Source: Actinomycetota bacterium (GTDB taxonomy: Bacteria; Actinomycetota; Humimicrobiia; Humimicrobiales; Humimicrobiaceae). From it: 5,304 bases of DNA. Below, piece by piece: positions 1 through 5,304 of the stretch. The notes beneath the pieces were generated by a model, which saw nothing but the letters and a program-made list of their open reading frames with translations, did no database searches and had not been told where the DNA came from. Numbering within the stretch: the stretch's first letter is position 1; each line of letters begins with the position of its first letter. The DNA lies in NCBI GenBank assembly GCA_016932375.1, contig JAFGDA010000016.1:1-5304 (forward strand), read 5' to 3'. Both the position numbers and the translations under genes were made by a program.

Positions 1-200
1 CCAAAATTAAGGGCTATCAGGGCTGCAATAGCAATACCTGCAAGAGCAGAAGAAATAATTATTGCAAGCTTTTTCTTCAGGGTCAGGGGTGCATTACTTT
101 TTGCAGGTTTTCTTTCCCGGACCCGCCTTTCACTTTTTTCCTTTCCCGGGACCTTCTCTTTCCTGTCTTCCCTCCTGGCATGTTTCATTTCGTATCTCAT
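1..200 (-). CDS. N-terminal fragment of a single-pass membrane protein, unidentified
   Basis: The frame is open from an ATG at 200-198 to the window edge, giving 66 codons of a longer protein. Residues 1-44 are extremely rich in Arg, Lys and Glu with almost no hydrophobic residues. Residues 45-64 are a hydrophobic Ala/Ile/Leu helix (LAIIISSALAG and onward). The topology is therefore a cytoplasmic basic tail, a signal anchor, and presumably an outside domain beyond the edge. AAAAGG at 209-214 lies 8 bases before the ATG and supports this start; an internal ATG at codon 5 is a weaker alternative. The gene follows rfbB by 82 bases on the same strand, so it could be the next operon member. LytR-CpsA-Psr glycan ligases and polysaccharide chain-length regulators can begin this way, but nothing visible decides the family. 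Confidence 0.7.
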   Translation of the reverse strand, partial: MRYEMKHARREDRKEKVPGKEKSERRVRERKPAKSNAPLTLKKKLAIIISSALAGIAIAALIALNF

Positions 201-208
201 TGAAACAA

Positions 209-214
209 CCTTTT
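209..214 (-). promoter_or_regulatory. Ribosome binding site for the left-edge membrane protein
   Basis: The minus strand reads AAAAGG 8 bases before the ATG at 200. It is a modest Shine-Dalgarno match at a good distance and favours the first ATG over the one four codons later. Confidence 0.5.
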
Positions 215-282
215 AAAATATTAATACCGGGCTAATGGAATAGACAGTAAAACCGTAAACCTGGTTAATCACAAAAATTTTC

Positions 283-1269
283 CTAATTTTTCTTAAGGGG
301 TCTCCACCATTCCTCGTGGTCCATATACCACTTTACCGTCTTTTCAAGCGCTGTCTCGAAATCATTTTCCGGCTGCCAGCCCAGCTCTTTTTTTATCCTT
401 GCGCTGTCTATCGAATAGCGGCGGTCATGTCCGGGCCTGTCTGCAACAGGCATTATCATTTCCTCTCTCCTGCCTGTAAGCTCAAGTATCTTTTTTGTTA
501 TCCAGACATTGGGCTTTTCATTTCCTGAACCAATATTATATACTTCACCGATCCTGCCCCCGTGGAGGACGGCATCAAGGGCCCTGCAGTTATCCTCAAC
601 ATATATCCAGTCCCTTACATTAAGGCCATCCCCGTAAAGCGGAACCTTCTCATTGTCCATCAGGTTAGTAACAAAAAGAGGTATAAGCTTTTCGGGATAC
701 TGGTATGGACCGAAATTGTTGGAGGTCCTGGTTATAAGGACCGGGGTGCCGTATGTCTTGAAAAACGACCTTACTATCATCTCAGCCCCTGCCTTGGAAG
801 CGGAGTAGGGGCTGTTTGGCTTGAGCGGGTCTTCCTCCTTAAATGAGCCTTTCTCGATGGAGCCGTATACTTCATCGGTGCTTATCTGCAGAAAGACCCT
901 GCACCTGCTTTCTTTTGCTGCATCAAGCAGGACAAAGGTTCCGTATACATCGGTCTGGATAAATATTCCCGGGTCCTGGATTGAACGGTCAACATGGGAC
1001 TCGGCGGCAAAATTTATAACAGCATCTATGCGGTTCGATTTGAATATTTCATTTACCAGGCTCCTGTCTGAAATATCCCCCTTTATGAAATAATATTCGG
1101 GGCTGCTCTCAATATCTTTAAGGTTTTCAGGATTTCCTGCATACGTAAGCTTGTCAAGATTGATTACCCTGTATCCGGGATACTTTTTCATTATATAGTG
1201 TATGAAGTTGCTGCCTATGAACCCGGCCCCGCCTGTCACAAGCAGTGTTTCAAATTTCCTGATTTCCAA
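283..1269 (-). CDS. rfbB: dTDP-glucose 4,6-dehydratase (RmlB)
   Basis: This extended short-chain dehydrogenase converts dTDP-glucose to dTDP-4-dehydro-6-deoxy-glucose with bound NAD in the cytosol. It is the second step of dTDP-L-rhamnose and other deoxy-sugar pathways. Counting from the TTG at 1269, the NAD-binding GGAGFIG lies at residues 13-19, AAESHVDRSI at 88-97, the catalytic Thr-Asp-Glu of STDEVYG at 131-133, and the YSASK Tyr/Lys pair at 155 and 159. Further on are SNNFGPYQ-PEKLIPL, the substrate-contacting GDGLNVRDWIYVED, and RPGHDRRY at 278-285. The length of 328 residues is normal for the family. I chose the TTG because GAGGAGAA sits at 1274-1281, and family members begin a few residues before the glycine motif. 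A longer frame opens at 1407, but it would overlap the upstream gene by 101 bases and add 46 residues with no family likeness. It is the last gene of the ugd cluster. All expected catalytic residues are present. Confidence 0.95.
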   Translation of the reverse strand: MEIRKFETLLVTGGAGFIGSNFIHYIMKKYPGYRVINLDKLTYAGNPENLKDIESSPEYYFIKGDISDRSLVNEIFKSNRIDAVINFAAESHVDRSIQDPGIFIQTDVYGTFVLLDAAKESRCRVFLQISTDEVYGSIEKGSFKEEDPLKPNSPYSASKAGAEMIVRSFFKTYGTPVLITRTSNNFGPYQYPEKLIPLFVTNLMDNEKVPLYGDGLNVRDWIYVEDNCRALDAVLHGGRIGEVYNIGSGNEKPNVWITKKILELTGRREEMIMPVADRPGHDRRYSIDSARIKKELGWQPENDFETALEKTVKWYMDHEEWWRPLKKN

Positions 1270-1273
1270 TATG

Positions 1274-1281
1274 TTCTCCTC
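1274..1281 (-). promoter_or_regulatory. Strong ribosome binding site that sets the TTG start of rfbB
   Basis: The minus strand reads GAGGAGAA, about 6 bases before the TTG at 1269-1267. This site decides the start: the longer in-frame start at 1407 lies inside the preceding gene. An ATG overlapping the site (1283-1281) is out of frame. Confidence 0.75.
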
Positions 1282-1306
1282 ATGGTCATATTTTCTACCG
1301 GTTGAA

Positions 1307-1762
1307 TTATCCGTCTTTTCTTTCCCAGTTATAGGGGATATTCGGGCTGTGGGGATCTTCCCTGAATTCATCAGGTTCCTTGTAATCATACAACTGGGTG
1401 GGGACATTTATGCATATTGCCTCAGTTTCGCTTATGCACTTGAACCCGTGAAATACTAATAAAGGTATCTGTAGAAGCATCGGGTTATGCTCCCCCATAA
1501 AGAATTCATTTACTTCCTTATAGGTTGGGGACCCTTTCCTGCTGTCATAGAGCACTACCTTCATCATCCCTTTTACAACTACGAAATTATCGACCTGCTT
1601 TTTATGGTAATGCCAGCCCTTTACCACTCCGGGATAGGCCGTGGTCATATATATCTGGCCGAATTTTATGAACAGGTCATCATCCGAACGAAGCATTTCC
1701 ATGAGCCTGCCCCTCTCATCAGGAATGACTTTCAGTTTTTTAATTTTTACACCGTCTATCAA
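1307..1762 (-). CDS. dTDP-4-dehydrorhamnose 3,5-epimerase family cupin (RmlC-like, short form)
   Basis: This 151-residue single-cupin protein belongs to the RmlC sugar-nucleotide epimerase group, whose members epimerise C3 and/or C5 of dTDP-4-keto-6-deoxy-hexoses. Visible landmarks are PDERGRLMEM at 14-23, GWHYHKKQ at 49-56 (His51 in the place of the RmlC catalytic base), and the cupin strand VVKGMMKVVLYDSR at 62-75. IPLLVFHGF follows at 99-107, then the Tyr-rich QLYDYKEPDE at 123-132, and DPHSPNIPYNW near the end, matching the family's 'DP...I.W' close. Classical RmlC is about 180 residues and has GLHYQ; this one is clearly shorter, so the exact reaction (3,5- or only 3-epimerisation) is open. 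It starts at TTG (1762-1760) behind GGGAGGAG and lies 38 bases after ugd and 37 bases before rfbB. The pairing with rfbB supports a dTDP-sugar substrate. I leave the symbol blank because rfbC function is not proven. Confidence 0.85.
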   Translation of the reverse strand: MIDGVKIKKLKVIPDERGRLMEMLRSDDDLFIKFGQIYMTTAYPGVVKGWHYHKKQVDNFVVVKGMMKVVLYDSRKGSPTYKEVNEFFMGEHNPMLLQIPLLVFHGFKCISETEAICINVPTQLYDYKEPDEFREDPHSPNIPYNWERKDG

Positions 1763-1767
1763 GATTG

Positions 1768-1775
1768 CTCCTCCC
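1768..1775 (-). promoter_or_regulatory. Strong ribosome binding site for the RmlC-like gene
   Basis: The minus strand reads GGGAGGAG, 5 bases before the TTG start at 1762. The near-perfect match and spacing support the non-ATG start; no in-frame ATG lies nearby. Confidence 0.75.
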
Positions 1776-1800
1776 TGGATTTTAAAATATTGATTATTTA

Positions 1801-3171
1801 CTAACTGCCGGTCCCTGTGCCTGTGCCGGTCCCTATGCCTGAATAATTGAACCCGATTTCCTGGAGTTTTTCCCTGTCTAAAACATTCCTTCCGTCTATG
1901 ATATTCGGGCCCGACATGATATTTTTAAGTCTTTCAAAATCAAGGGAAATGAATTCATCCCATTCCGTAACGAGCACCATGAGGTCCGCCCTTTCCAGGG
2001 CCCCGTAAGGGTCAACTGCCATTATTGCTCCCGGGTCGAGGCCCTCCGGATAGTCTTTTATCACCGGGTCATAAACCCTTACCTCGGCTCCAAGCTCAAG
2101 GAATTTATTTATTATAGTTATGGAGGGAGCCTCCCTTGTGTCATTTGTGTTTGGTTTGAAAGAAAGGCCAAGGACACCGATTATCTTATCATCTATGATC
2201 CCTAAGAAATCCATCGCCTTCTGGATTACCTTGAACCTCTGCTGGTTATTTACCTGGATGACAGCATTAAGTATGCCGGCTGGTGAGCCGTATTCCTCTG
2301 CGGTATATGAGAGGGCTCTTACGTCTTTGGGAAAGCATGACCCGCCCCAGCCTATTCCGGCCTGCATGAATCTCGGACCGATCCTTGCGTCAAGTCCCAT
2401 CCCGTATGTGACATCCAGTATATTTGCCCCCAGCCTTTCGCATACGTTGGCAATCTCATTTATGAAGGAAATCTTTGTGGCAAGGAATGCATTGGAGGCA
2501 TATTTGATAAACTCGGAGCTTACGGAATCCGTTATAACAACCGGCACCTTTTCTTTCCTGTGGCTGTTATTTTTAGCGTATTCAAAATCCTGTTCTATTA
2601 TTGGCCGGTAGAGTTTCTTCATTATGTCAATGGCCTTCTGGCTTCCTGAACCGATGACTATCCTTTCCGGGAAAAATGCATCCTTTACAGCCTCTCCCTC
2701 TTTGAGGAATTCCGGGTTCGATACTATATCGAAATCAAAGCCTTCGTTTTCCGGGTTGGTATTTTCATTTATTATCTTCTTTATCCTTTTTGCCGTTCCT
2801 ATGGGAACGGTGCTCTTGTTAAGGATTATCTTGTACCCGTTAAGGGACTTCCCTATTTCCCTTGCCACCTCATCGATTGCGGAAAGGTCCGGCTTGCCTG
2901 ACGGAAGCGGAGGTGTCCCGACACAGATGAAAATAATTTCGCTCTCCCTTATTGCGGCGCTAATATCATCTGTAAAAGAGAGATTGCCGCTTTCCAGGTT
3001 TTTTGCCAGCAATTCCTCAAGGCCCTCTTCATATATATGCACTTTGCCCCCGCGGAGCTGCGAAACTTTTCTATCGTCATTATCAACACACAGCACCCTG
3101 TTGCCAATCTCGGAAAGGCATACGCCTGTCACAAGACCGACATAACCTGTCCCTATAACGCAAACTTTCAT
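1801..3171 (-). CDS. ugd: UDP-glucose 6-dehydrogenase
   Basis: This cytosolic enzyme oxidises UDP-glucose to UDP-glucuronate with two NAD+, supplying acidic sugar for capsule, teichuronic-type or exopolysaccharide synthesis. From the ATG at 3171 the protein has 456 residues. The N-terminal Rossmann motif GTGYVGLVTG lies at 7-16, FICVGTPP at 81-88, NKSTVPIGT at 118-126, and NPEFLKEG at 152-159. SSEFIKYASNAFLATKISF spans the central helix, GGSCFPKD at 276-283 holds the catalytic Cys279, and the C-terminal Rossmann region includes GVLGLSFKPNTNDTRE. I chose ATG 3171 because the family starts at MKxxVIGTGYVG. An in-frame GTG at 3198 (nine more residues) is an alternative, and the ribosome binding sites of both starts are poorly spaced. 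The extreme C-terminus is an unusual Gly-Thr repeat. It is the first gene of the minus-strand cluster. Confidence 0.96.
   Translation of the reverse strand: MKVCVIGTGYVGLVTGVCLSEIGNRVLCVDNDDRKVSQLRGGKVHIYEEGLEELLAKNLESGNLSFTDDISAAIRESEIIFICVGTPPLPSGKPDLSAIDEVAREIGKSLNGYKIILNKSTVPIGTAKRIKKIINENTNPENEGFDFDIVSNPEFLKEGEAVKDAFFPERIVIGSGSQKAIDIMKKLYRPIIEQDFEYAKNNSHRKEKVPVVITDSVSSEFIKYASNAFLATKISFINEIANVCERLGANILDVTYGMGLDARIGPRFMQAGIGWGGSCFPKDVRALSYTAEEYGSPAGILNAVIQVNNQQRFKVIQKAMDFLGIIDDKIIGVLGLSFKPNTNDTREAPSITIINKFLELGAEVRVYDPVIKDYPEGLDPGAIMAVDPYGALERADLMVLVTEWDEFISLDFERLKNIMSGPNIIDGRNVLDREKLQEIGFNYSGIGTGTGTGTGS
1807..1839 (-). repeat. Hexanucleotide repeat encoding the Gly-Thr tail of Ugd
   Basis: About five 6-base units (GGNACN type; one gives Gly-Ile) follow each other just before the ugd stop codon, and the protein ends SGIGTGTGTGTGS. 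The unit length is a multiple of three, so copy changes would lengthen or shorten the tail without a frameshift. The tail lies outside the conserved fold. Confidence 0.8.
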
Positions 3172-3249
3172 TATTATACCCATTCCTTTTTTATACACAT
3201 TCCCTTAACCTGGTCCAAAGGTACAGAATGATATGACCCGGTATTTTGC

Positions 3250-3267
3250 AGCACCTTTATAGGTGCC
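3250..3267 (-). promoter_or_regulatory. Dyad at the predicted ugd transcription start, possible operator
   Basis: GCACC and GGTGC are separated by six bases (TTTATA on the plus strand), with one extra G-U pair possible in the minus-strand RNA. The dyad falls just downstream of the -10 candidate for ugd, where a repressor site or a 5'-end hairpin would be expected. No uridine tract follows in the leftward direction, so it is not a terminator for ugd. Confidence 0.35.
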
Positions 3268-3268
3268 T

Positions 3269-3297
3269 TTTACAGACGTAATAAATTATATTATCAA
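3269..3297 (-). promoter_or_regulatory. Candidate sigma70-type promoter for the ugd operon
   Basis: The minus strand has TTGATA at 3297-3292 (five of six to TTGACA), a 17-base spacer, and TGTAAA at 3274-3269 (four of six to TATAAT). Transcription would start near 3262, about 90 bases before the ugd ATG. A TATAAT also sits inside the spacer (3290-3285) but has no good -35, so the exact promoter is uncertain. Confidence 0.4.
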
Positions 3298-3336
3298 TAA
3301 TCACATTTTCCTACAAATAATTTAATGTTACAGGGG

Positions 3337-3385
3337 TATACATTATTTTAAAATGTTTAAGATTTTTTTAAGAAATAATGGTATA
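3337..3385. repeat. AT-rich interrupted inverted repeat
   Basis: The left arm at 3337-3348 and right arm at 3373-3385 are complementary over 12 positions with one extra base in the right arm, separated by 24 bases. A second pair of 8-base arms (AAGATTTT at 3359-3366, AAAATCTT at 3401-3408) interleaves with it and overlaps the -35 region of the rightward promoter. Such arrangements can be regulator sites, but AT-rich sequence yields them by chance too. Confidence 0.4.
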
Positions 3386-3398
3386 TGCTTAAGTCTAT

Positions 3399-3427
3399 TT
3401 AAAATCTTTTCATTAAATTAGTATAAT
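3399..3427 (+). promoter_or_regulatory. Sigma70-type promoter for the CotH-like gene
   Basis: TTAAAA at 3399-3404 (four of six to TTGACA), a 17-base spacer, and a perfect TATAAT at 3422-3427 lie in AT-rich DNA that could act as an UP element. The predicted start is near 3434, leaving an untranslated leader of about 180 bases before the ATG at 3614. Confidence 0.65.
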
Positions 3428-3433
3428 ATGCCA

Positions 3434-3613
3434 CAGCTACATTATATCAGGCTTTCTTTAAAGTGATTGTAGAGCCATCAGAACATATAAAAGGTGCGCT
3501 CCTGAGCAGTGAAAAAGGATCCTCCAACCAGGTGGTAGTCGAAGTGATGGCTGGAAGGTGAAATAATCCTGAGCTGGATTATATACAAAACTAAGGATGG
3601 TACAAAGGGAAAG
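3434..3613 (+). promoter_or_regulatory. Long, apparently structured 5' leader of the CotH-like gene (candidate cis-regulatory RNA)
   Basis: The leader is about 180 nt from the predicted start to the ATG. It contains a hairpin at 3563-3582 (7-bp stem ATAATCC/GGATTAT, loop TGAGCT) and a larger hairpin at 3521-3558 (9 pairs, one mismatch, one bulge). The octamer TCCTGAGC occurs at 3500-3507 and again at 3567-3574. AGGAT at 3516-3520 could pair with ATCCT at 3566-3570 and would stack on the larger hairpin, which excludes the 3563-3582 hairpin. Such alternative pairings are typical of riboswitch-like leaders. There is no uridine tract after the last hairpin, so control, if any, would more likely be at translation. 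I could not match it to a known class. Confidence 0.45.
3604..3610 (+). promoter_or_regulatory. Ribosome binding site of the CotH-like gene
   Basis: AAAGGGA ends three bases before the ATG at 3614. The purine-rich match is fair and the spacing slightly short. It supports this ATG, which is directly followed by a signal-anchor sequence. Confidence 0.5.
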
Positions 3614-5304
3614 ATGTTTAAAAAAAGAGACCTTGTAATAATCATAATACTTGTAGCCTTAACTTTAGCAGCAGCTGCCTTCCTTGTATCCTACCGAACC
3701 TCATTTTCCGTGGGAGGGGTAGCAGCCACAATAGATAATACAAACAATACCATATTCGTATCCCTCCCCGAAGGCTCGGGTACCGAACAGGAAATTACCT
3801 TTAACTTCCCATATGAGGCGGGCTACATTTACATAAGCAGGATACGACAGGAAACAGGAAGTAAAGAGGTGCAAACCCTGGAAAGTACCACCGGGCCAGG
3901 TGACAGTGGCACAACTTCATCCAGCCGGAAAGATACAGGACAATCAGGTTTGGAAGGTACACAACCAGGCCAGGATGGCACAACCGCATCCAGCAGTGAC
4001 TTCGCAGGGGAAAAATACACCGCAGGCATTGATGATGAGCACGCAGTAAGGATTTCAAGCGGCCAGTCCTTTGATTTTGGAAGCTTCATATCCCACTGCA
4101 AAATAGAAACAGCCTCTGGTGAAAAATATGACCTCTGGGTAACCACAGGAAACATCCCCATAATCACGATTGAGGCCGGAAAGAATATCCCTGATGAACC
4201 AAAGGTGGACTGCACCCTTGATGTACTTTCCCCAAACCCCTCAAACCTGACAGCAGGAATTGAGGGAGAAATAGAGCTAACCGGTGTATCGGGTGATATC
4301 CCAAAAAGCTCATACAGCTTTAACATAAAAGAAGACCCCATAATGGGAGATACCCCATCCATCCCTGACTTTTCCCCTTCAAAAAGATTCAGCCTTTCAG
4401 CTTCATATACAGACCCGTCTATTATAAGGGAAAAACTTGCAGCGGACATATTCGGCCTTATGTCTGAAGACAATACCGCCCCTGATTCCGGCTATGTTGA
4501 GCTATACCTGAACGGGAAGTACCAGGGACTGTACCTTCTCTCAAGGAGGGTTGACAGGGATATGTTTTCAATCCCAAATTATGACCCCGAAAATGACTTT
4601 CCCGGTGTGATATATGAGGCAGCCCGCAGGGAAGCGGATTTCAAGATGGGCCCTGAAGGCTTTTCCCAGGTTGAGCCTGACTATGACAGTGAGACCCCTT
4701 ACATGGAACCACTGGAAGAGCTTATAAGCCTTGTAATGGATGCACCGGAGGAGGGGTTTCTAAAGACCGCTTATGATACCCTTGATATTGAAAACACGCT
4801 TGACAGCCATATACTGTTTTTGCTTTCCGGTTGTTCCGATCCACGTGCAGCAAATCAGTATATATACAGGAATAATGGCTCTGATTCAAAGTTTTCATTC
4901 TGTCCTGGAAACCTCTATGCGGACAGCTTCGGGAGAAGGCCTGATTCAACCATGGTGGACCCGGCATGGTTTTTTAATGGAAGCAGGCTCTTTAACCGCC
5001 TCTACCAGGAAGCAGGCTACAGGGAGGACCTCAAGGCAAGGTACAGTGCCTTAAGGGAGGATATCCTTACAGTAGATAACCTCGTAAGCCTGATAGATAA
5101 AAGTACCATAGGGCTGTCCGGTGCATGGCAGAGAAACTTCACTGCCTGGCCCATATCCAGCCAGGTATATGAGGATTCCATGAGCCCGGAGGAAGATGTA
5201 GCTTATATAAAGGAATACCTAAAAGACAGGTTAACCATTCTTGATGATTATATAAATAATCCTCCAATCCTTAAGATCGGGGATAGCTATGCCTTAATAA
5301 ACGA
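3614..5304 (+). CDS. CotH kinase-fold family protein, secreted or membrane-anchored, 3' end outside the window
   Basis: The frame is open for 563 codons to the window edge. Residues 1-6 are basic, and 7-26 form a hydrophobic helix (signal peptide or anchor), so the rest lies outside the membrane. Residues 30-180 form a beta-rich region (AATIDNTNNTIFVSLPEG) typical of the front of CotH proteins, interrupted at about 80-132 by a Ser/Thr/Gly linker. IPIITIEAGKNIPDEPK at 181-197 introduces the CotH domain: IPKSSYSFNIK (229-239), SASYTDPSIIREKLAADIF (262-280), YVELYLNGKYQGLYLL (294-309), DSHILFLLSGCSD with Asp409, NQYIYRN (414-420), then a C-terminal helical part (WFFNGSRLFNRL, RYSALRE, LKDRLTILDDYI). 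The CotH fold in spore-coat proteins phosphorylates secreted proteins on Ser. Here the usual PxWDxD metal motif reads PGNLYADSFG (431-440), so activity is doubtful. It is divergent from the nucleotide-sugar operon. Sequence continues past the normal CotH end (about 547), hinting at an extra C-terminal part. Confidence 0.88.
   Translation, partial: MFKKRDLVIIIILVALTLAAAAFLVSYRTSFSVGGVAATIDNTNNTIFVSLPEGSGTEQEITFNFPYEAGYIYISRIRQETGSKEVQTLESTTGPGDSGTTSSSRKDTGQSGLEGTQPGQDGTTASSSDFAGEKYTAGIDDEHAVRISSGQSFDFGSFISHCKIETASGEKYDLWVTTGNIPIITIEAGKNIPDEPKVDCTLDVLSPNPSNLTAGIEGEIELTGVSGDIPKSSYSFNIKEDPIMGDTPSIPDFSPSKRFSLSASYTDPSIIREKLAADIFGLMSEDNTAPDSGYVELYLNGKYQGLYLLSRRVDRDMFSIPNYDPENDFPGVIYEAARREADFKMGPEGFSQVEPDYDSETPYMEPLEELISLVMDAPEEGFLKTAYDTLDIENTLDSHILFLLSGCSDPRAANQYIYRNNGSDSKFSFCPGNLYADSFGRRPDSTMVDPAWFFNGSRLFNRLYQEAGYREDLKARYSALREDILTVDNLVSLIDKSTIGLSGAWQRNFTAWPISSQVYEDSMSPEEDVAYIKEYLKDRLTILDDYINNPPILKIGDSYALIN
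3878..3994 (+). repeat. Imperfect direct repeat inside the CotH-like linker
   Basis: Two copies (3878-3925, 3950-3994) of a 45-48 base unit encode LESTTGPGDSGTTSSS and LEGTQPGQDGTTASSS, residues 89-104 and 113-127. The last 30 bases match at 23 positions. The in-frame duplication probably built this flexible, Ser/Thr-rich linker, which interrupts the N-terminal beta-rich region. Confidence 0.65.

Larger units (their letters stand above)
3172..3613. other. Divergent intergenic region between ugd and the CotH-like gene
   Basis: These 442 bases separate the divergent genes. From left to right they hold the ugd leader, a dyad (3250-3267) with a weak leftward promoter (3269-3297), a very AT-rich stretch (about 3280-3430) with inverted repeats, the rightward promoter (3399-3427), and a structured leader (about 3434-3613). 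I saw no convincing small protein gene here. Confidence 0.75.

Noticed and set aside
270..296. AT-only stem-loop at the rfbB stop as a terminator
   Set aside because: The 7-bp stem is entirely A-T and no uridine tract follows on the minus strand, so intrinsic termination is not supported.
1270..1407. N-terminal extension of rfbB starting at 1407
   Set aside because: It is the out-of-frame reading of the RmlC-like gene's 3' end plus the 37-base gap. It has no RmlB likeness, and a strong ribosome binding site sits at the TTG 1269.
2120..3145. Long plus-strand open frames opposite ugd
   Set aside because: They lie antisense to a well-conserved enzyme, have no recognisable family features and no good start signals. 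They are by-products of its codon use.
3250..3270. Rightward terminator at the GCACC/GGTGC dyad
   Set aside because: Only 5 bp plus three to four T residues, and no rightward gene ends upstream of it. A regulatory dyad is more reasonable.
3434..3613. Known riboswitch classes (cyclic di-GMP I and II, FMN, cobalamin, M-box, T-box)
   Set aside because: Fragments such as GGTGAAAT or GTGATGG recall FMN or cobalamin elements, but order and spacing do not fit any class whose consensus I can recall. I therefore leave the leader unassigned.
3829..4473. Minus-strand open frame of about 214 codons opposite the CotH-like gene
   Set aside because: The plus strand here encodes recognisable CotH features; the antisense product is low-complexity Ser/Pro-rich and has no family features.
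1..5304. CRISPR arrays, tRNA or rRNA genes, insertion sequences
   Set aside because: No regularly spaced repeats, cloverleaf-like segments, transposase frames or terminal inverted repeats were seen.

Overview
The window reads as a bacterial cell-envelope / surface-polysaccharide locus. Shine-Dalgarno sites, two TTG starts, a sigma70-like TATAAT promoter and frequent AGG (Arg) and ATA (Ile) codons point to a Bacteria member of moderate GC. A Gram-positive or related anaerobic lineage would fit the CotH-type surface protein, but the species cannot be fixed from this sequence.

Left edge (1-200, minus): the N-terminal end of an unidentified membrane protein, with a very basic cytoplasmic tail and one transmembrane helix. 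Positions 283-3171 (minus) hold a compact three-gene nucleotide-sugar cluster transcribed right to left: UDP-glucose 6-dehydrogenase (ugd), a short RmlC-like cupin epimerase, and dTDP-glucose 4,6-dehydratase (rfbB/rmlB). Gaps between these genes are 37-38 bases. The two downstream genes start at TTG codons behind strong GAGGAG-type ribosome binding sites.

Positions 3172-3613 form a 442-base divergent intergenic region. It carries a weak promoter with a dyad for the ugd operon, an AT-rich inverted repeat, a good sigma70 promoter (TTAAAA, 17 bases, TATAAT) facing right, and a leader of about 180 nt with hairpins and alternative pairings that resembles a structured cis-regulatory RNA. I could not assign this leader to a known riboswitch class.

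Positions 3614-5304 (plus) encode a large secreted or membrane-anchored CotH-kinase-fold protein that runs off the window. The fold landmarks are clear, but the usual P-x-W-D-x-D metal-binding motif appears degenerate, so it may be a pseudokinase.

Taken together, the minus-strand genes supply UDP-glucuronate and a dTDP-4-keto-6-deoxy-hexose (perhaps rhamnose or a relative) for an extracellular glycan. The divergent CotH-like protein would act outside the membrane. A regulatory link between the two is plausible from the shared intergenic region but is not shown. The best candidates for something undescribed are the 3434-3613 leader and the degenerate CotH.
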